64,000 nucleotides of DNA from NCBI GenBank assembly GCA_001599755.1, contig BCHX01000003.1:1361015-1425014 (forward strand), in the 5' to 3' direction. The notes below the pieces were generated by a model. That model was not told the DNA's origin. It ran no database searches and was given only the letters and a program-made list of their open reading frames with translations. The DNA comes from Gliomastix tumulicola. Lineage: Eukaryota; Ascomycota; Sordariomycetes; Hypocreales; Bionectriaceae. Each line of letters begins with the position of its first letter. The first letter of the stretch is position 1. The position numbers and the translations under genes were made by a program. Below are positions 11,271-22,636 of this stretch, one piece after another.

Positions 11271-12798
11271 ATGGCATCGTCAACACAGTTCCCCTCCGAG
11301 GTCGTGCCCCAGGCTCCCGAAGATCCTCTCTTTGGTCTGATGCGGGCCTTCAGAGCCGACGAGAGCCCTGACAAGATTGATCTGGTATGCTGCTGCTGAT
11401 ACGTGGTGTTTTCCGGACTGCTGGGCGCCTGAATGCTGACTCGAGCTCCTCGCTTTAGGGAATTGGTGCCTACCGCGACGACAATGCCAAACCCTGGGTA
11501 CTCCCAGTTGTCAAGAAGGTATGTTGCATATGGCGGGGCAACCCTGTCAACGACACCACAATTGCACTTTGATAGGCACTCCCTCGCTCTACCTTTTGCC
11601 CTTCCTCCTACCCCAATCATCCCATTGTCCACGTCAGCTTCTGCCTCGAAACAACCTTGTCATCCTTCTCGTCTTTCGGAGTTTCTCTGTACGTAAGAAC
11701 CGGTCAGCTGACATCCACTTACACGCACAGGCGGACGAGATTCTCCGAAACAACCCCGAACTCGACCACGAGTATGCCCCGATCGCCGGTATCGCGAGCT
11801 TCACATCCAAGGCTGCCGAGCTGATGCTCGGTGCCGACTCCCCCGCCCTCACGGAGAAGCGCACGACGTCGATACAGACCATCTCGGGCACCGGAGCCGT
11901 CCACCTCGGCGCCCTCTTCCTCGCCAAGTTCTTCAAGGGCAACCCCGTCGTCTACGTCTCCAACCCCACGTGGGCGAATCACCACCAGATCTTCAACAAT
12001 GTCGGCATCCGCACCGAGCAGTACCCCTACTTCGACAAGCAGACCAAGGGCCTTGACTTCGAGGGCATGAAGGCGGCGATCCAGAACGCTCCCAACCAGT
12101 CCATCATCCTGCTCCATCCCTGCGCTCACAATCCCACTGGTGTCGACCCTACCCTGGACCAGTGGAAGGAGATTGCCGCCATCATCCGCCAGAAGAAGCA
12201 CTTCCCCTTCTTCGACTCTGCCTACCAGGGCTTCGCCTCTGGCAACCTCGGTCGTGACGCTGCCGCGGTCCGCTACTTCATCGAGCAGGGCTTCGAGCTC
12301 CTGATTGCCCAGAGCTTCGCCAAGAACTTCGGTTTGTATGGTGAGCGAGCGGGCTGCTTCCACTTCGTGACATCCCCTGGCGCCGATGCCACGGCCAACA
12401 TCACCAGACTCGCCTCCCAGCTCGCCATCCTCCAGAGATCAGAGATCTCGAACCCTCCCCTGTACGGTGCTCGCATCGCCAGCACTGTCCTCAACGACCC
12501 TGCCCTGTTCGCTGAGTGGGAGGCCAACCTCACCACCATGTCCGGCCGCATCATCACCATGCGCAAGGAGCTGCGAGCCAAGCTGGAGGCGCTCGGCACG
12601 CCCGGAACGTGGAATCACATCACGGATCAGATCGGCATGTTCAGCTTCACCGGGCTCAACGAGCAGCAGGTCCAGAGGTTACGTGAGGAGTACCACATCT
12701 ACATGACCAAGAATGGGCGTATTAGCATGGCTGGCCTGAACACCAAAAACATTAACCGCTTCGCCGAGGCCGTGCACCAGGTGGTGTCGACATCTTAG
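11271..12798 (+). CDS. AAT2: Aspartate aminotransferase, cytosolic type
   Basis: PLP enzyme that swaps the amino group between aspartate and 2-oxoglutarate, linking amino-acid metabolism with the malate-aspartate shuttle. Exons 11271..11384, 11459..11518 and 11731..12798 give 413 aa, the usual cytosolic length. The start is chosen for its strong context (CCACCATGG) and because MASSTQFPSEVVPQAPEDPL matches typical N-termini. Visible family features are GIGAYRDDNAKPWVLP, SGTGAVHLGA, NPTWANHH, HPCAHNPTGVDPT, FDSAYQGFASG and the PLP lysine in QSFAKNFGLYGERAG (Lys256). Two in-frame ATGs upstream would add 28 or 38 residues that are rich in Ser/Arg with no acidic residue, so a second, mitochondrially targeted form is possible. 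Intron 2 is long (212 nt) and may hide a 51-nt cassette exon. Confidence 0.93.
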
Positions 12799-12887
12799 GC
12801 AAGTGTAGGCTTGCGGCTCGGATTCCCCTCGGGTTGCCTCTTCAGGTTCCGTCGGTGATGAGTGAGATGGTGTTGTACTTTCGAGCG

Positions 12888-12920
12888 TCCATCCATCCAT
12901 CCATCCATCCATCCATCCAC
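12888..12920. repeat. TCCA tetranucleotide microsatellite
   Basis: About eight near-perfect TCCA units begin roughly 90 bp after the AAT stop codon, so they probably lie in its 3' UTR. Length is likely to vary between strains. Confidence 0.9.
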
Positions 12921-14820
12921 ACTCGGCTTGGAGAACGAGCAGTATAACGAAATGTATCACGTGAAGAGTGTGGAGGTGTCCTAAAGGGATTCCGCCGCCA
13001 GCTTGTCATCATTTTTCATTGTCACGATACAGTCAGTGGTGCTGCCGTTGGTCAGGCCCCCATGTTCTTTTTATTGACGACACCGCCATGTAAATGAAGC
13101 CAAGATAGAGGACGGCTTTTTGGGAATTGGGAGGGGCTTTATGAAGGAGGTCTGGGGCTGCATATCGGTAAACGAAGAATTTCCTAAAACGAAACAGAGT
13201 TGGGCTCGTGATTAATCAATTCCTGGCGACTGTCGGCGTTTCTTTATATTGCAAGAGGGGTGAGGTTGATCAATCACATCCGGGGTAAGGGATGTGATGT
13301 TGGCGCCAACCAGGTTGCTGTTATTAACGGTAACCCCATCTCGAGGGTGCGGAGGATTCTCTGCAGCCTGGGCACGCTGTGGGATGCCAGCCAAGTTGGT
13401 TCTTCTACGCATCCCTCCAGCAGCCCTCTCGGCTTAGGCCCTCCAGCCAAGTCGGATTGTGCACCGACAGCTCCGACTTCCAAGAAAACATCGGTGGGTC
13501 CCTTGATTCCTGTGGCAGGGAGACAATCCCTGCGACAGACTGTCTTGCTGGCTCCCTCCCACCAGCCATACGTGATCAGTCACAATTGGGTGCCCCCCCA
13601 GAGCAAGGTGGCAGTGAGTGCAACCTTCTCCAGGTCCCTTATATTAAACCGTTTAATCTATCAGAGCTGACGCTCCCCATATAATAACCATTGAGATAAG
13701 GTAGGGGAACTTGCGTTACTCTCACGTGGTCTGGGGTGCTCTCGGGCCAACTCCAATGCTACACAGTGGCCTCGGTCTTTGTATGACACTCTCTGGTGAT
13801 GGCTTCATCATCAGAGAGTGGTATGTGCTGATGGTTGTCTGGGAGTCGTTCCCCTGAGGCTGTATTCATCGAGAATGCCCAGTGACTTGGCTCGCAGGTT
13901 GACAGTGCACCAGACCGCCTTGGCCTGCCAGGAGTTTTTCTTGTCGACTCCCGCGAGGACTTCACGAACGAGGGCAACAAGGATCTCTTCTCTGGGCATG
14001 GGAGCCACCACAGTCACAGATGACCCCAAGCGGGATTGCCTGCCCGTGGGGTGAAGCCTCCACAGTGTTTGCAAGCTAAGAAGACGCTTGCTCATCAGCC
14101 TAATATCTTAGTTCCAACACCCAAGTCATGGCTTGGCCTTGAAACGATGTCGTTGACGAGGAGGGAGGACGATGATGGACCATTTTTTTGTGCCTCCAGA
14201 GGCCTCCTCAAGCTCTCTCTCTCTCAAGTCTCTATGGAGGCCAGTATGAGAACGCCCTCAGTCTAAGTACCTGCCTCTTCCTGGTTTTGCTGACCTTCTC
14301 AGTCGAGATGGAGTCCCTCGGCACTCAAGACGGCCCTCCTCTCCCCTACTAGTGCCGTCTCCCTCTTGGCCATGCCTGACTAGCCCTTCATCAACGGCTA
14401 ATCGATCAACGCCAGCCGGAATGCTGCTTGCTAGTCCCAAGACCTTGGGCGAACCAGCCCCCAATTCAGCCGGACCCTTCTCCTCCTTGACTGCTTGGGC
14501 CTTGCCACCCACCCTCACTCTCGAGTCACGGCGGCGGTCCGACCTAGCTGAGGGGGGGAGGAGGAAAGGGGAGCTCCTGATTGGTACGCCTTGGAGGTCT
14601 TGGGAGGTCTTGGAGATTTCGGGATGCGGGCCAGTCTTGCCTGGGACAGACCAAGCCCACCCGGGCGAGAGCTCTGCTTCCGTTGCTCGAGACCCGTCGG
14701 TAATGGGTTCGAGTTGAGGAAACGAGGAGAAATGGCCCATGGGGAGGGAGTCCTTTTGGTCTCCCAGCGAGGAACCGCGTGGAGACGAAGGAAAGTGTTG
14801 ACTCCATAATACAAGCAACA

Positions 14821-14840
14821 ATATATATATATATATATAT
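14821..14840. repeat. AT dinucleotide microsatellite
   Basis: Ten AT units, 122 bp before the sugar transporter start. The position would also suit a TATA-like core promoter element. Confidence 0.9.
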
Positions 14841-14962
14841 AGATACGACTCCCTCGCCTGGGCCTCCTCTGTCCTGATGAAGATCATCAGCTCGCGTGTC
14901 ACTTGCGCTGCTTGACTCATATCGTTTCGAGATCAAAAGTCGTCCTTCCTCCTCAGCTCATC

Positions 14963-17155
14963 ATGGGTGTCCTCGACCGTAAGAAGGAGACCGAGGTCGA
15001 CCCCATCCTCACTCGCATCGTCCAGGAGGACAAGGTCCCCTGGTACAAGAAGCCCAACCTGCGATGGCTGTACTTCATGCTCTTCCCTACCTGCATGGGC
15101 GTCGAGCTCACCTCGGGCTTCGACTCGCAGCTCATCAACGCTCTGCAGATCGTCCCCAGCTGGATCAACTGTACGTCTTCCCCCCCCCCCCTTCCTCCCC
15201 TACCTGTCCGGCGTGTCACTTGGAGTGAGTCATGGCCTGCTAAACGAGGAGCACACCGTAGACTTCGATAACCCCCAGGGATCCCTCAAGGGCATCATCG
15301 CGGCCTCCTACTCCCTCGGCGCCATCCTCTCCCTCCCCTTTGTGCCGATCGTCAACAGGAAGTTTGGCCGGCGATGGGCCATCTTTGGCGGCTCCATGGT
15401 CATGATCCTGGGCGCCATCGTCCAGGGAGCGTCCCAGCATGTGGGCATGTACATCCTTGCCCGCATGATGCTCGGTTTCGGAATCCCGTGCTGCATCGTT
15501 GCCGGTGCGGCGTTGATCGGTGAGCTTGCTTATGCTAAGGAGCGTCCCATCTTGACCTCCCTCTTCAACGTCAGCTACTTCATCGGTACGTGTGCTCACA
15601 GCCAAGTCCATAACTCCTGGCCCTCCTGGAGGATATGTGAACTGACTTACCTCTCCAGGCCAAATCACCGCCGCCGGCATCTGCCGCGGCACCAACGCCA
15701 TGGCCAGCGACTGGGGCTGGCGCGTGCCCTCCCTCCTCCAGATCGCGCCGTCGCTGCTCCAGATCGGCTTCGTCCTCTTCCTCCCCGAGTCCCCGCGCTG
15801 GCTCGTCTCGCAGGACCGCACCGAGGAGGCCTACGAGGTGCTGGCCAAGTACCACGCCGAGGGCGACACCGAGTCCGAGTTCGTCAAGGCCGAGATCGCC
15901 CAGATCACGACGACGCTGCAGATCGAGCAGGAGGCGTCCAAGGAGTCGTGGATGGACCTGCTGCGCACCGTCGGCATGCGGCGCCGCGCCTTTGTCACCA
16001 TGTTCCTGGGCCTGTTCACGCAGTGGTCGGGTAACACGCTCATCAGCTACTACCTCGGTGATCTGCTGAAGATGATTGGGTACACGGACCCGAACACGAT
16101 CCAGTCCATCAACCTGGTCAACAGCTGCTGGTCCATGGTCATGGCCTTTACTGTGAGTTTTTATCTACCTCTCTCTCTCTCTTGGGAATGTCTCGGGGCC
16201 GCGGTATGCTGACGGTGTATAGGTTGCCATGTTGGTCAATACGTTCAGACGACGTGTCATGTACATGACCTGTGTTATCGCGTGAGTACTTACCAACGCT
16301 GTGTTCCTCCATTTTCATCCCCTCTACTGACACAGATGGACGCAGGCTGCTGTCGGTGTACATCGGCTGGACCATCTCGATGAAGGTGGCCTCGACGTCG
16401 GACAATGACGCGGCTGGCTGGGCGACAATCGTCTTCATCTTCCTGTACTCGCCTGCTTACAACATCGGCTACAACGCCCTGACGTACAGTACGTGAATCC
16501 CTCTCCTCTACACAGTCTGCATAGCCACTGACACTCGAATCAGCCTACCTCGTTGAGCTGTGGCCGTACGCTATCCGCAGTCGTGGTATCAGTTTCTTGT
16601 AAGTAACCCCAGCAAATCCATTTCCTCTCAGACATGACAGTTACTAACCTGGGAAATAGCCAACTTTTCGGACGCCTGGCTGGGTATGTCGAGCACCATC
16701 AGAGTCTCAGGAGTCAACAAACACTCCAATGCTTCGATGCCCCCTTCCCTCCTCCTTGCAAGAGACACACACTTGAAAAGCTAACAAGATATGTGCAGTT
16801 TCTTCACCACCTTCGTCAACCCCATCGGCATCAACACCGTCGGCTGGAAGTACCTCATCTCGTACTGCTGCTGGCTCGGGTTCGAGGTCATCTTCGTCTA
16901 CTTCTTCTTCCCCGAGACGGCCAACAAGACCCTCGAGGAGCTTGCCTTCAGTAAGTCTAGTCAAGATCCAAGGACTATTCTTTTTTTTTTTTTTTGGTGG
17001 CTACATATGCTAACCATGGGAAACCAGTCTTCGAGCCCAAGGAGATGGCGGACAGGGCTACCGAGGCCGTCGAGAAGGTCATTCATCACGAGGACATGCC
17101 CGCGGAGAAGACCGGCGCCCATGTCACTGGCGTCGAGACCACCAGTAGGGTCTGA
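14963..17155 (+). CDS. MFS sugar transporter (hexose/lactose-permease type)
   Basis: Twelve-span sugar:H+ symporter of the plasma membrane, 528 aa. It is built from nine exons: 14963..15170, 15262..15585, 15659..16152, 16223..16281, 16346..16488, 16544..16598, 16660..16683, 16799..16950 and 17028..17155. All junctions keep the frame, including a 24-nt microexon encoding part of FQLFGRLAG. Sugar-porter signatures are visible: GFDSQLINALQ in helix 1, NRKFGRRWAIFGG, PESPRWLVSQDRTEEA after helix 6, ELWPYAIRSRG and PETANKTLEELAF after helix 12. The fungal lactose permease/STL-like group is the nearest I can recall; the sugar is not decidable here. The microexon flanks (16599-16659 and 16684-16798) have intact splice signals. 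The final intron carries a 15-nt T tract. Confidence 0.88.
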
Positions 17156-17784
17156 AGGGTCTCGGCGCGCGGTAAGGGTCTATTTCTGGCTGCGCGACCG
17201 ACCCAGTTTGTGTTGCGCTCCTTGTCGAGATCCTACTCGTTGGAGGTGAGATGAGTGGAGGGCCGAAAGGTGATGAAATGAAATGAGTGTTTTCCTCTCC
17301 TGTCTAGGACGGGGCATGCCTGCACCATGAGACAGCTGCTAGTAACTATTCAAATCAATTCGAAGGCTCAACAAGCCGTGTCCTGTCTGCAAATGTGAAG
17401 CTTCAATGATTCGCGGTGCATGAATGTGACCTCATGAGATAGCACGAAACATGCAGCCAACCGTGAAAAGAGACAAGGTATCCAAAGTACACTGGCGTAA
17501 TTCATTGTGTGATAATCCCAACCTAAGTACTAGTAGAGAGAGAAAAAAAATGAAATCGTCTAAAATGTGACATATATAAAATGTTAAAGAAAGGCAACTA
17601 CGGCGGTTGATGATTTCCTCAGATTGAGTGGCCCGAATTAGGATCGCCTTATTTTTAAGTTAGCGATCTTCGATTATCACGAAATCTCACAACAAAGAGA
17701 AAATCCCCCGCCCGTAAACTCCCACCACAACCAATATCATCTGAAATTTATGCCACGAAGTCGGAAAATCCACGACTCATCGTA
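17156..17784. other. Intergenic region between the sugar transporter and an unknown gene
   Basis: About 630 bp between two same-strand genes. It is AT-richer than the flanking coding sequence, notably 17520-17680. No open frame of note and no clear promoter motif. Confidence 0.4.
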
Positions 17785-18874
17785 ATGGGCCGTCGACTTC
17801 CGTGGAAGAGGTCCGAGACCTTGGGGCACGCAGCAAAAGACGTCAAAGAAGAAGATGAAAAGCCCAAGCTACCTGCTCCGTCGCCGCGCGTGCCAACAAG
17901 AACACCGCCCGCCAGGCGCATCAACACCCCGGGGAAAACTCCATTACGTCGGTTCTCGTCCTCATCCCAATTCCTCTCAGCTGGCAATGCACCACTGACT
18001 GACTTCTTCTGTGCAGAACACGCCCGCAGTCCGTCTACGTCTCCACCGCCAGAGCCTCCCCCAGAGAGGTAAGCTCATCAGCCGCCTCTCCCCTTAAGCA
18101 GCGGGACGCGTGAATGTTCACAACTAACGATGTGAAAGCTTCATGATCCCTGGCCCGCTGGATGACGACAGGTACCGCATGGTCGAGGACGAATTCCTCT
18201 CCACGGCCCAGCTCTTCACGGCGCACCTGCACCGCGCCGAGTACAACCGCCTCAAGACGGCGGCCAAGGCGACCAATGCCGAGGCCATCCGCGAGATCGA
18301 GAGGCCCGTGGTTGGCTCGCCGACGAAGCTTGCTCGCCAGCGTCGCGACGCGTTCAGGCGCGTGCAGAGGCAGCGTGAGCGGCTGGCGTCTGAGGGCGAG
18401 GGCGCGGGCGCGGGCGAGGGGAGCATGCCGCGGATGAGCTCGGGCTTGCAGGGGCTCATGGACAGCCCGGGGAAGGAGAATAAGTTTATACGGCCGTTTC
18501 CTAAGGCTACGTCGACTACGCGAGCTGCTGCCGGTTTTAGCTCAAGTACTGCGAGTCCGAGTGTCCGGAGAGCTGGTGCCAGTGCTGCCTCGGGAAAACG
18601 TCGCGTCTCGCCACCAGAAGAGATTACGGATGACGATCATCTCAGCTCGCCTGTGGTTGTCCGAACGACTTCGAGCAAGCTACCTACGAAACCGCCAGCA
18701 AGAAACCCGACGAGGGATGTACATCACGAGGACAACGATGATGACGACGATGAGGACGACCCATTTGGCATTCAAAAGCGAAGAATCCGTCGCGAAAAAT
18801 CTAGAGAGCAGCTTCGAAAGACAGCGAAGCCTAAACCCGCTCCCGAGCCCGATGTGATTCCAACCTTTTTATAA
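17785..18874 (+). CDS. Conserved fungal protein of unknown function, probably nuclear
   Basis: Exons 17785..18068 and 18139..18874 give 339 aa. I do not recognise a named domain. The one well-ordered block spans the intron (about residues 95-150): FMIPGPLDDDRYRMVEDEFL, then AQLFTAHLHRAEYNRLK. It reads like a short helical conserved core. The rest is disordered: a basic N-terminus (MGRRLPWKRSE), Ser/Pro/Thr stretches, an Asp-run (about residues 291-302) and several Lys/Arg clusters near the C-terminus (KRRIRREKSREQLRK) that could be nuclear localisation signals. The combination suggests a nuclear or chromatin role, which is inference only. The stop lies 33 bp from the convergent NMD3 gene. Confidence 0.75.
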
Positions 18875-18907
18875 CTCCATGATCCCACTTCATTGCAGCT
18901 AGTCCCT

Positions 18908-20506
18908 TTAAGCATCATCCACCTTGAGCTCGTCAAAGTCGTCCAGCAGCTCGTCCATGTCGACCTGGGGGATGTTCTCGTCGTCATCCTCCGTCTCCGC
19001 GGTGCTCATCTCGTCCTCGTTGCGCTGCTGCTTGTACAGAGCCATCGCACCACGCAGATCCTCATCCTCCTCAACATCCCGCAGGAACTGCTCATACTCG
19101 CGATCCATGCGATCCTGGTCGGTCTTCCTGGGAAGCAGCTCGCCCTCGTCCTTGTCCATCCGCCTGAGCCTCCAGTTGCGCTTGCGGTTCTTGCGGCGGC
19201 GCGGGAAGTGCTTCTTCACAAGAACGACATCTGGAAGCGTTGAGCCATACTGACTAGACTGCTCGATAGCCTCGTACTCGGGGTTGTTGAAGTTCGTCTC
19301 ACTCAGAAGATACCCCATGGCCGAGTCGCCCGGCTGCAGGAGGTGTCCGAGATGAGTCCGAGTAAAGTACGTCTTATCGTTGACACCAAGATCGCTGGCC
19401 CGGGCAACCGTCGCCTCGGCTAAGATCCACTTGCCCTTCTGGTTCGTGGTGTGCTCGACATCCATGACGATGAACTCGACCAGCTCCTGGGAGTCTGCAA
19501 GGGCTGTGAACGGCGCCCGCCAGTACACCCCAGAGCTGATCTCGGCCGTCTGGAGCGTCTGGGGGTCCATCAGGCACACGGACGTGCCAATCTTGTAGCA
19601 GAGACAGAGCGGCGAGATGTTGCCTGCCTGTTTCGCCATTTTGATGGGCAGTGCGACCAAGTCGTCCTTGCATACGGGGACAATCTCGGCGGAATAGGAG
19701 AACTTGTACGACTTCTTCGAGGTGTGGACATCCATGGAGATGAGCTCCTGCGAGTTCTTGACCTTGACCGGGACGACCGAGTTGAGGAAGTCGACAAACT
19801 TCTCGCCCTGATTTCTGGCACTGAAGTAGAAGTCGATGCCATCCTTGGCCTCCTTGATGTTGAGCGTATCACGGTGGGCGGCGTGCTTGAGGATGAGCTG
19901 CTCGAGGAAGAGGAAGGTTCGCTTGTGCAGGACCTTTTGCCTGACCTGCACACACGCCTGCCAGTGGGCGGGGGTGAAGGACTTGGCGCACTCCCTGCAC
20001 TGCTGTGTGTGTACGAGGTAGACAACCTCGAAGCTCTGCTGGAGAAGGACACCCTCCTGGACAGAGTCTTGGATGGTGAGCTTCACCTTGATACGCCTCG
20101 AGTGCGGCTCTGTCCAGACGAAACTGGCATCGACGATCCGGACCTTGTTCAGTCCCCTCAGCTTCTTCAGGCACAGGGCGAGCAGTTCTCGGGACTCGGG
20201 CAGGGCAGTGATCCACGTCGCGGGCGGCAGCAGCCACCGGTCGCAGTCTCTGCAGAAATGTATCGTGGCCTCGCGCTGGACGCCTTGTGAGATGTCGACC
20301 GTCAGCTTGACGCAGTCGTAGCAGAGGGCGCCGGTCGCCGTCGTTCCGTCGATCGGTGCACCACAGTTGCAGCACAGGATTCTGTACCCAGAGGTTAGAA
20401 TGGTGGGGGATTGGGCTGGCGACAAAGAGTATACTCACGTTGCTCCCGTTGACTGCGTCGCCGCACCCACTATCGACACCGGCGCATCATCTATATCCAT
20501 CGACAT
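18908..20506 (-). CDS. NMD3: 60S ribosomal export protein NMD3
   Basis: Adaptor that binds nascent 60S subunits and carries them through the nuclear pore with the exportin CRM1, then is released in the cytoplasm. Exons 20506..20439 and 20381..18908 give 513 aa, the normal length. The N-terminal zinc-binding region has paired cysteines: ILCCNCG, LCYDCVKL, IHFCRDCDRWLLPP and QCRECAKSFTP. Conserved stretches include LHKRTFLFLEQLILKH and GIDFYFSARNQ. A basic block, PRRRKNRKRNWRLRRM, precedes the acidic leucine-rich C-terminus (VDMDELLDDFDELKVDD) that holds the nuclear export signal in this family. The short first exon encodes a variable, small N-terminus; two nearby ATGs (20506, 20500) are possible starts. 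The next minus-strand gene, ESF2, also serves ribosome assembly. Confidence 0.95.
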
Positions 20507-20759
20507 TTTTTTAAGCAGGCTGTTTCAAGGCTTCTTCTTCTTCAAAATAGTATGATGTATGGAAAATGGGTGGTGATTGACCGATGGTGGGATGGATGTT
20601 GACGCTTGGAAGGCGGGCAGAAATAATTTTGCCCCGCAGCTTGATAAGCGACTTATCGCCACAAGATTCTACCTTTTTTTTTTTTCAGTACTAACCCAGA
20701 GCAGTTATGCATATAGCCGGAAGTCAATACATTGATTCGTTATTACTGGAAGGGTATTA

Positions 20760-21755
20760 TCAAAAGATCTTGCTGAGCACTCTCGTGACGTTTTCTGGCT
20801 GCTCTCCCTCGCTCTTCTTCGCCAGTTTCGTCTGCTCAAACGTGAGAGGCCTCTTCTTCGTCGGGCCCTGCTCGTCCTTGTTCCCTGCCTCTGACTCTGG
20901 CTTCCTCTTCTTCGACTTGGCCTTCGTCTGCATGCCATCCAGCATCTTGCCCCTCTCCACGTTCCGCACAAACTCCCTGTTCTCTTTCGCCGTCTTGCTG
21001 ATCTCAGCCCTCATGCGGCTCGCCCTCTCGGCGTTCTCGGCCGCGATCTGCTCCGTGAGATTGTTCCACTTGAACCCGTTTAGGTAGAGCAGATTCCATA
21101 GATCATCGTGATAGTAGGACCCCTTCTTGCCGCCAATGGTGCGCGCGTTGAGCAGTTCGCACGCGGCCTTGGCGTGCCTCTTCTTGACGAACTCGACCCA
21201 GCCCTCGGTGTAGAGGCGCTTCTTGTTGCCGCCCGCCCGCACCCGGCGGGTGTGCGCGGCCGCGTCCTCGGGCGCGAGGAAGATGCGGTTGATGGTGCCG
21301 TACGGCTCGAGGAGCGAGCGGAGCTTGGCGGGCTTCATGAAGGGCGGGATGCGGGAGAGGTAGACGACGCCAGACTTCTTGATGGCCTCGGGCGTGGCGA
21401 CGAGGTTCTTCTTTAGCGGGCGTGACGGGTCGAGGATGTCGAGTTCTGAGGCCTGCTTCGCTTTCTTTTCTGATTGCTTCTTGGGTTTCCCGTCGTCGTC
21501 GTCGTCCCCGTCGGCTTCTTCGTCTAATTCCTCGCCCACGTCTTGGTCGGCTTCGTCGTCGTCGTTCTTGGCTAGCGAGACGCCGCCGTCCTGCTCCACG
21601 TCGTCGTCGCTTAGATCGTCGTCTGAGGCATCGACCTTCCGCCTCTTGGCTGTGCGGCCGCCTTTTCTTAGATCATCGTCCGAGTCGTATGTCTGCAGCT
21701 GCTCCTCCTCGCTGTCTGAGGCATCGAGGAACTCGTTCTTCTTTTCTGACGCCAT
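20760..21755 (-). CDS. ESF2: 18S pre-rRNA processing factor ESF2 (ABT1 family)
   Basis: Nucleolar RNA-binding protein of the SSU processome that stimulates the Dbp8 helicase in yeast. It is intronless and 331 aa long. Residues 1-105 are acidic and disordered with Asp/Glu runs. The RRM-like ABT1/ESF2 domain (about 125-240) shows GVVYLSRIPPFMKPAKLRSLL, then PYGTINRIFLAPED, GWVEFVKKRHAKAACELLN and the family signature SYYHDDLWNLLYLNGFKW. A coiled, basic C-terminus follows. The gene is tandem with NMD3, with 253 bp between them that include a T tract. Divergent from ERG8. Confidence 0.94.
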   Translation of the reverse strand: MASEKKNEFLDASDSEEEQLQTYDSDDDLRKGGRTAKRRKVDASDDDLSDDDVEQDGGVSLAKNDDDEADQDVGEELDEEADGDDDDDGKPKKQSEKKAKQASELDILDPSRPLKKNLVATPEAIKKSGVVYLSRIPPFMKPAKLRSLLEPYGTINRIFLAPEDAAAHTRRVRAGGNKKRLYTEGWVEFVKKRHAKAACELLNARTIGGKKGSYYHDDLWNLLYLNGFKWNNLTEQIAAENAERASRMRAEISKTAKENREFVRNVERGKMLDGMQTKAKSKKRKPESEAGNKDEQGPTKKRPLTFEQTKLAKKSEGEQPENVTRVLSKIF

Positions 21756-22636
21756 TGGGGCTGTTGGGCAGTGTATGTGTGTCGCCTGGGAAGTACTACT
21801 AGGATGATCAGATGCTGGCTGGAGAGACCAGAAAAAAAAAATGGGTGCAGTCTCAACGTACCTAGCGATATTGCGATAATAGTGGGGTTAAGGTATCGCT
21901 GTATCGATATAGAGGCCTGGGGCTGCACAGGTGGGCTACCCTGGATGTCGCCCGTTTCTGCAACGACGAAACAAAATGGATCTTGCTATAAATGTTTGAT
22001 GATGATCCATGGGGGGAGCAATATTGAATTTATAATTTCTAGGGACGTGTATCAAAGCCTTTTGGTGTGGTAACATGTTCACGAGAAGGCCCTTCCAGCT
22101 GGGTTGACATGGGCTAGCAAACATTCTTCACGTTTCTCAACATGTAATGTAAGTATGATGTGCCCGAGCACATGCCTGCAAACCCGAATAACAGGTACAT
22201 GGAAAAGGTTTATTTTTATCTGTGAGATGCACCAATCGAGGAAAGATCCAACCCTAGGGACGTCTAGAGATCCGGATGGGCTGGATGATGGTTGCCCCAA
22301 AGGTACCATTTCCGGCGAAGCTGATACCTAGAAATGCCGCTTTGGAGGGTCTACAGTGCGCTTCAATGCCGGTCAAGACGATGCACTGTCCCCTCCTTCT
22401 AACGCAGACAGCTTAAAAGTCCTTATGTACGGCGCGACATCCTGAGACAGGATCTCATGCGTATCTTACGGCACTTTTTCCTTTTTCATCTCAATTTTCT
22501 CATCTAAACTGCTCAGACCTACACGGTAAGTGACAACCAGAAGCCTCTCATACTAGTAGCCTGCGAATCAAGCTGACCAGTCTTTTGCTTGGAGGGGTTG
22601 TCTCAGTCTGTACCCCGCGGCATCCGTACCGCGCCC
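21756..22636. promoter_or_regulatory. Divergent promoter region of ESF2 and ERG8
   Basis: About 880 bp between two divergent starts. No conserved coding potential is seen. The ERG8 leader contains an in-frame ATG at 22589, 48 nt before the chosen start. Confidence 0.4.

Larger units (their letters stand above)
12799..14962. other. 2.2-kb intergenic region with microsatellites
   Basis: Gap between the AAT gene and the sugar transporter, both on the plus strand. It holds a TCCA tetranucleotide run just after AAT (12888-12920) and an AT dinucleotide run 120 bp before the transporter (14821-14840). A TGACTCA (bZIP, GCN4/CPC1-type) lies at 14913. The open frames here (for example 13811-14095 and 14258-14920, minus) are low-complexity and resemble no family I know. 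I see no gene. Confidence 0.45.

Noticed and set aside
14700..14720. GGTTCGA, a possible tRNA B box
   Set aside because: Flanking bases do not complete the T arm and no A box or acceptor stem pairs with it.
14258..14920. 220-codon frame with a YIYIYI stretch
   Set aside because: The Tyr-Ile run is the AT microsatellite; the rest has no resemblance to a protein family.
19451..20290. 279-codon frame antisense to NMD3
   Set aside because: Shadow frame; NMD3 motifs on the other strand are unambiguous.
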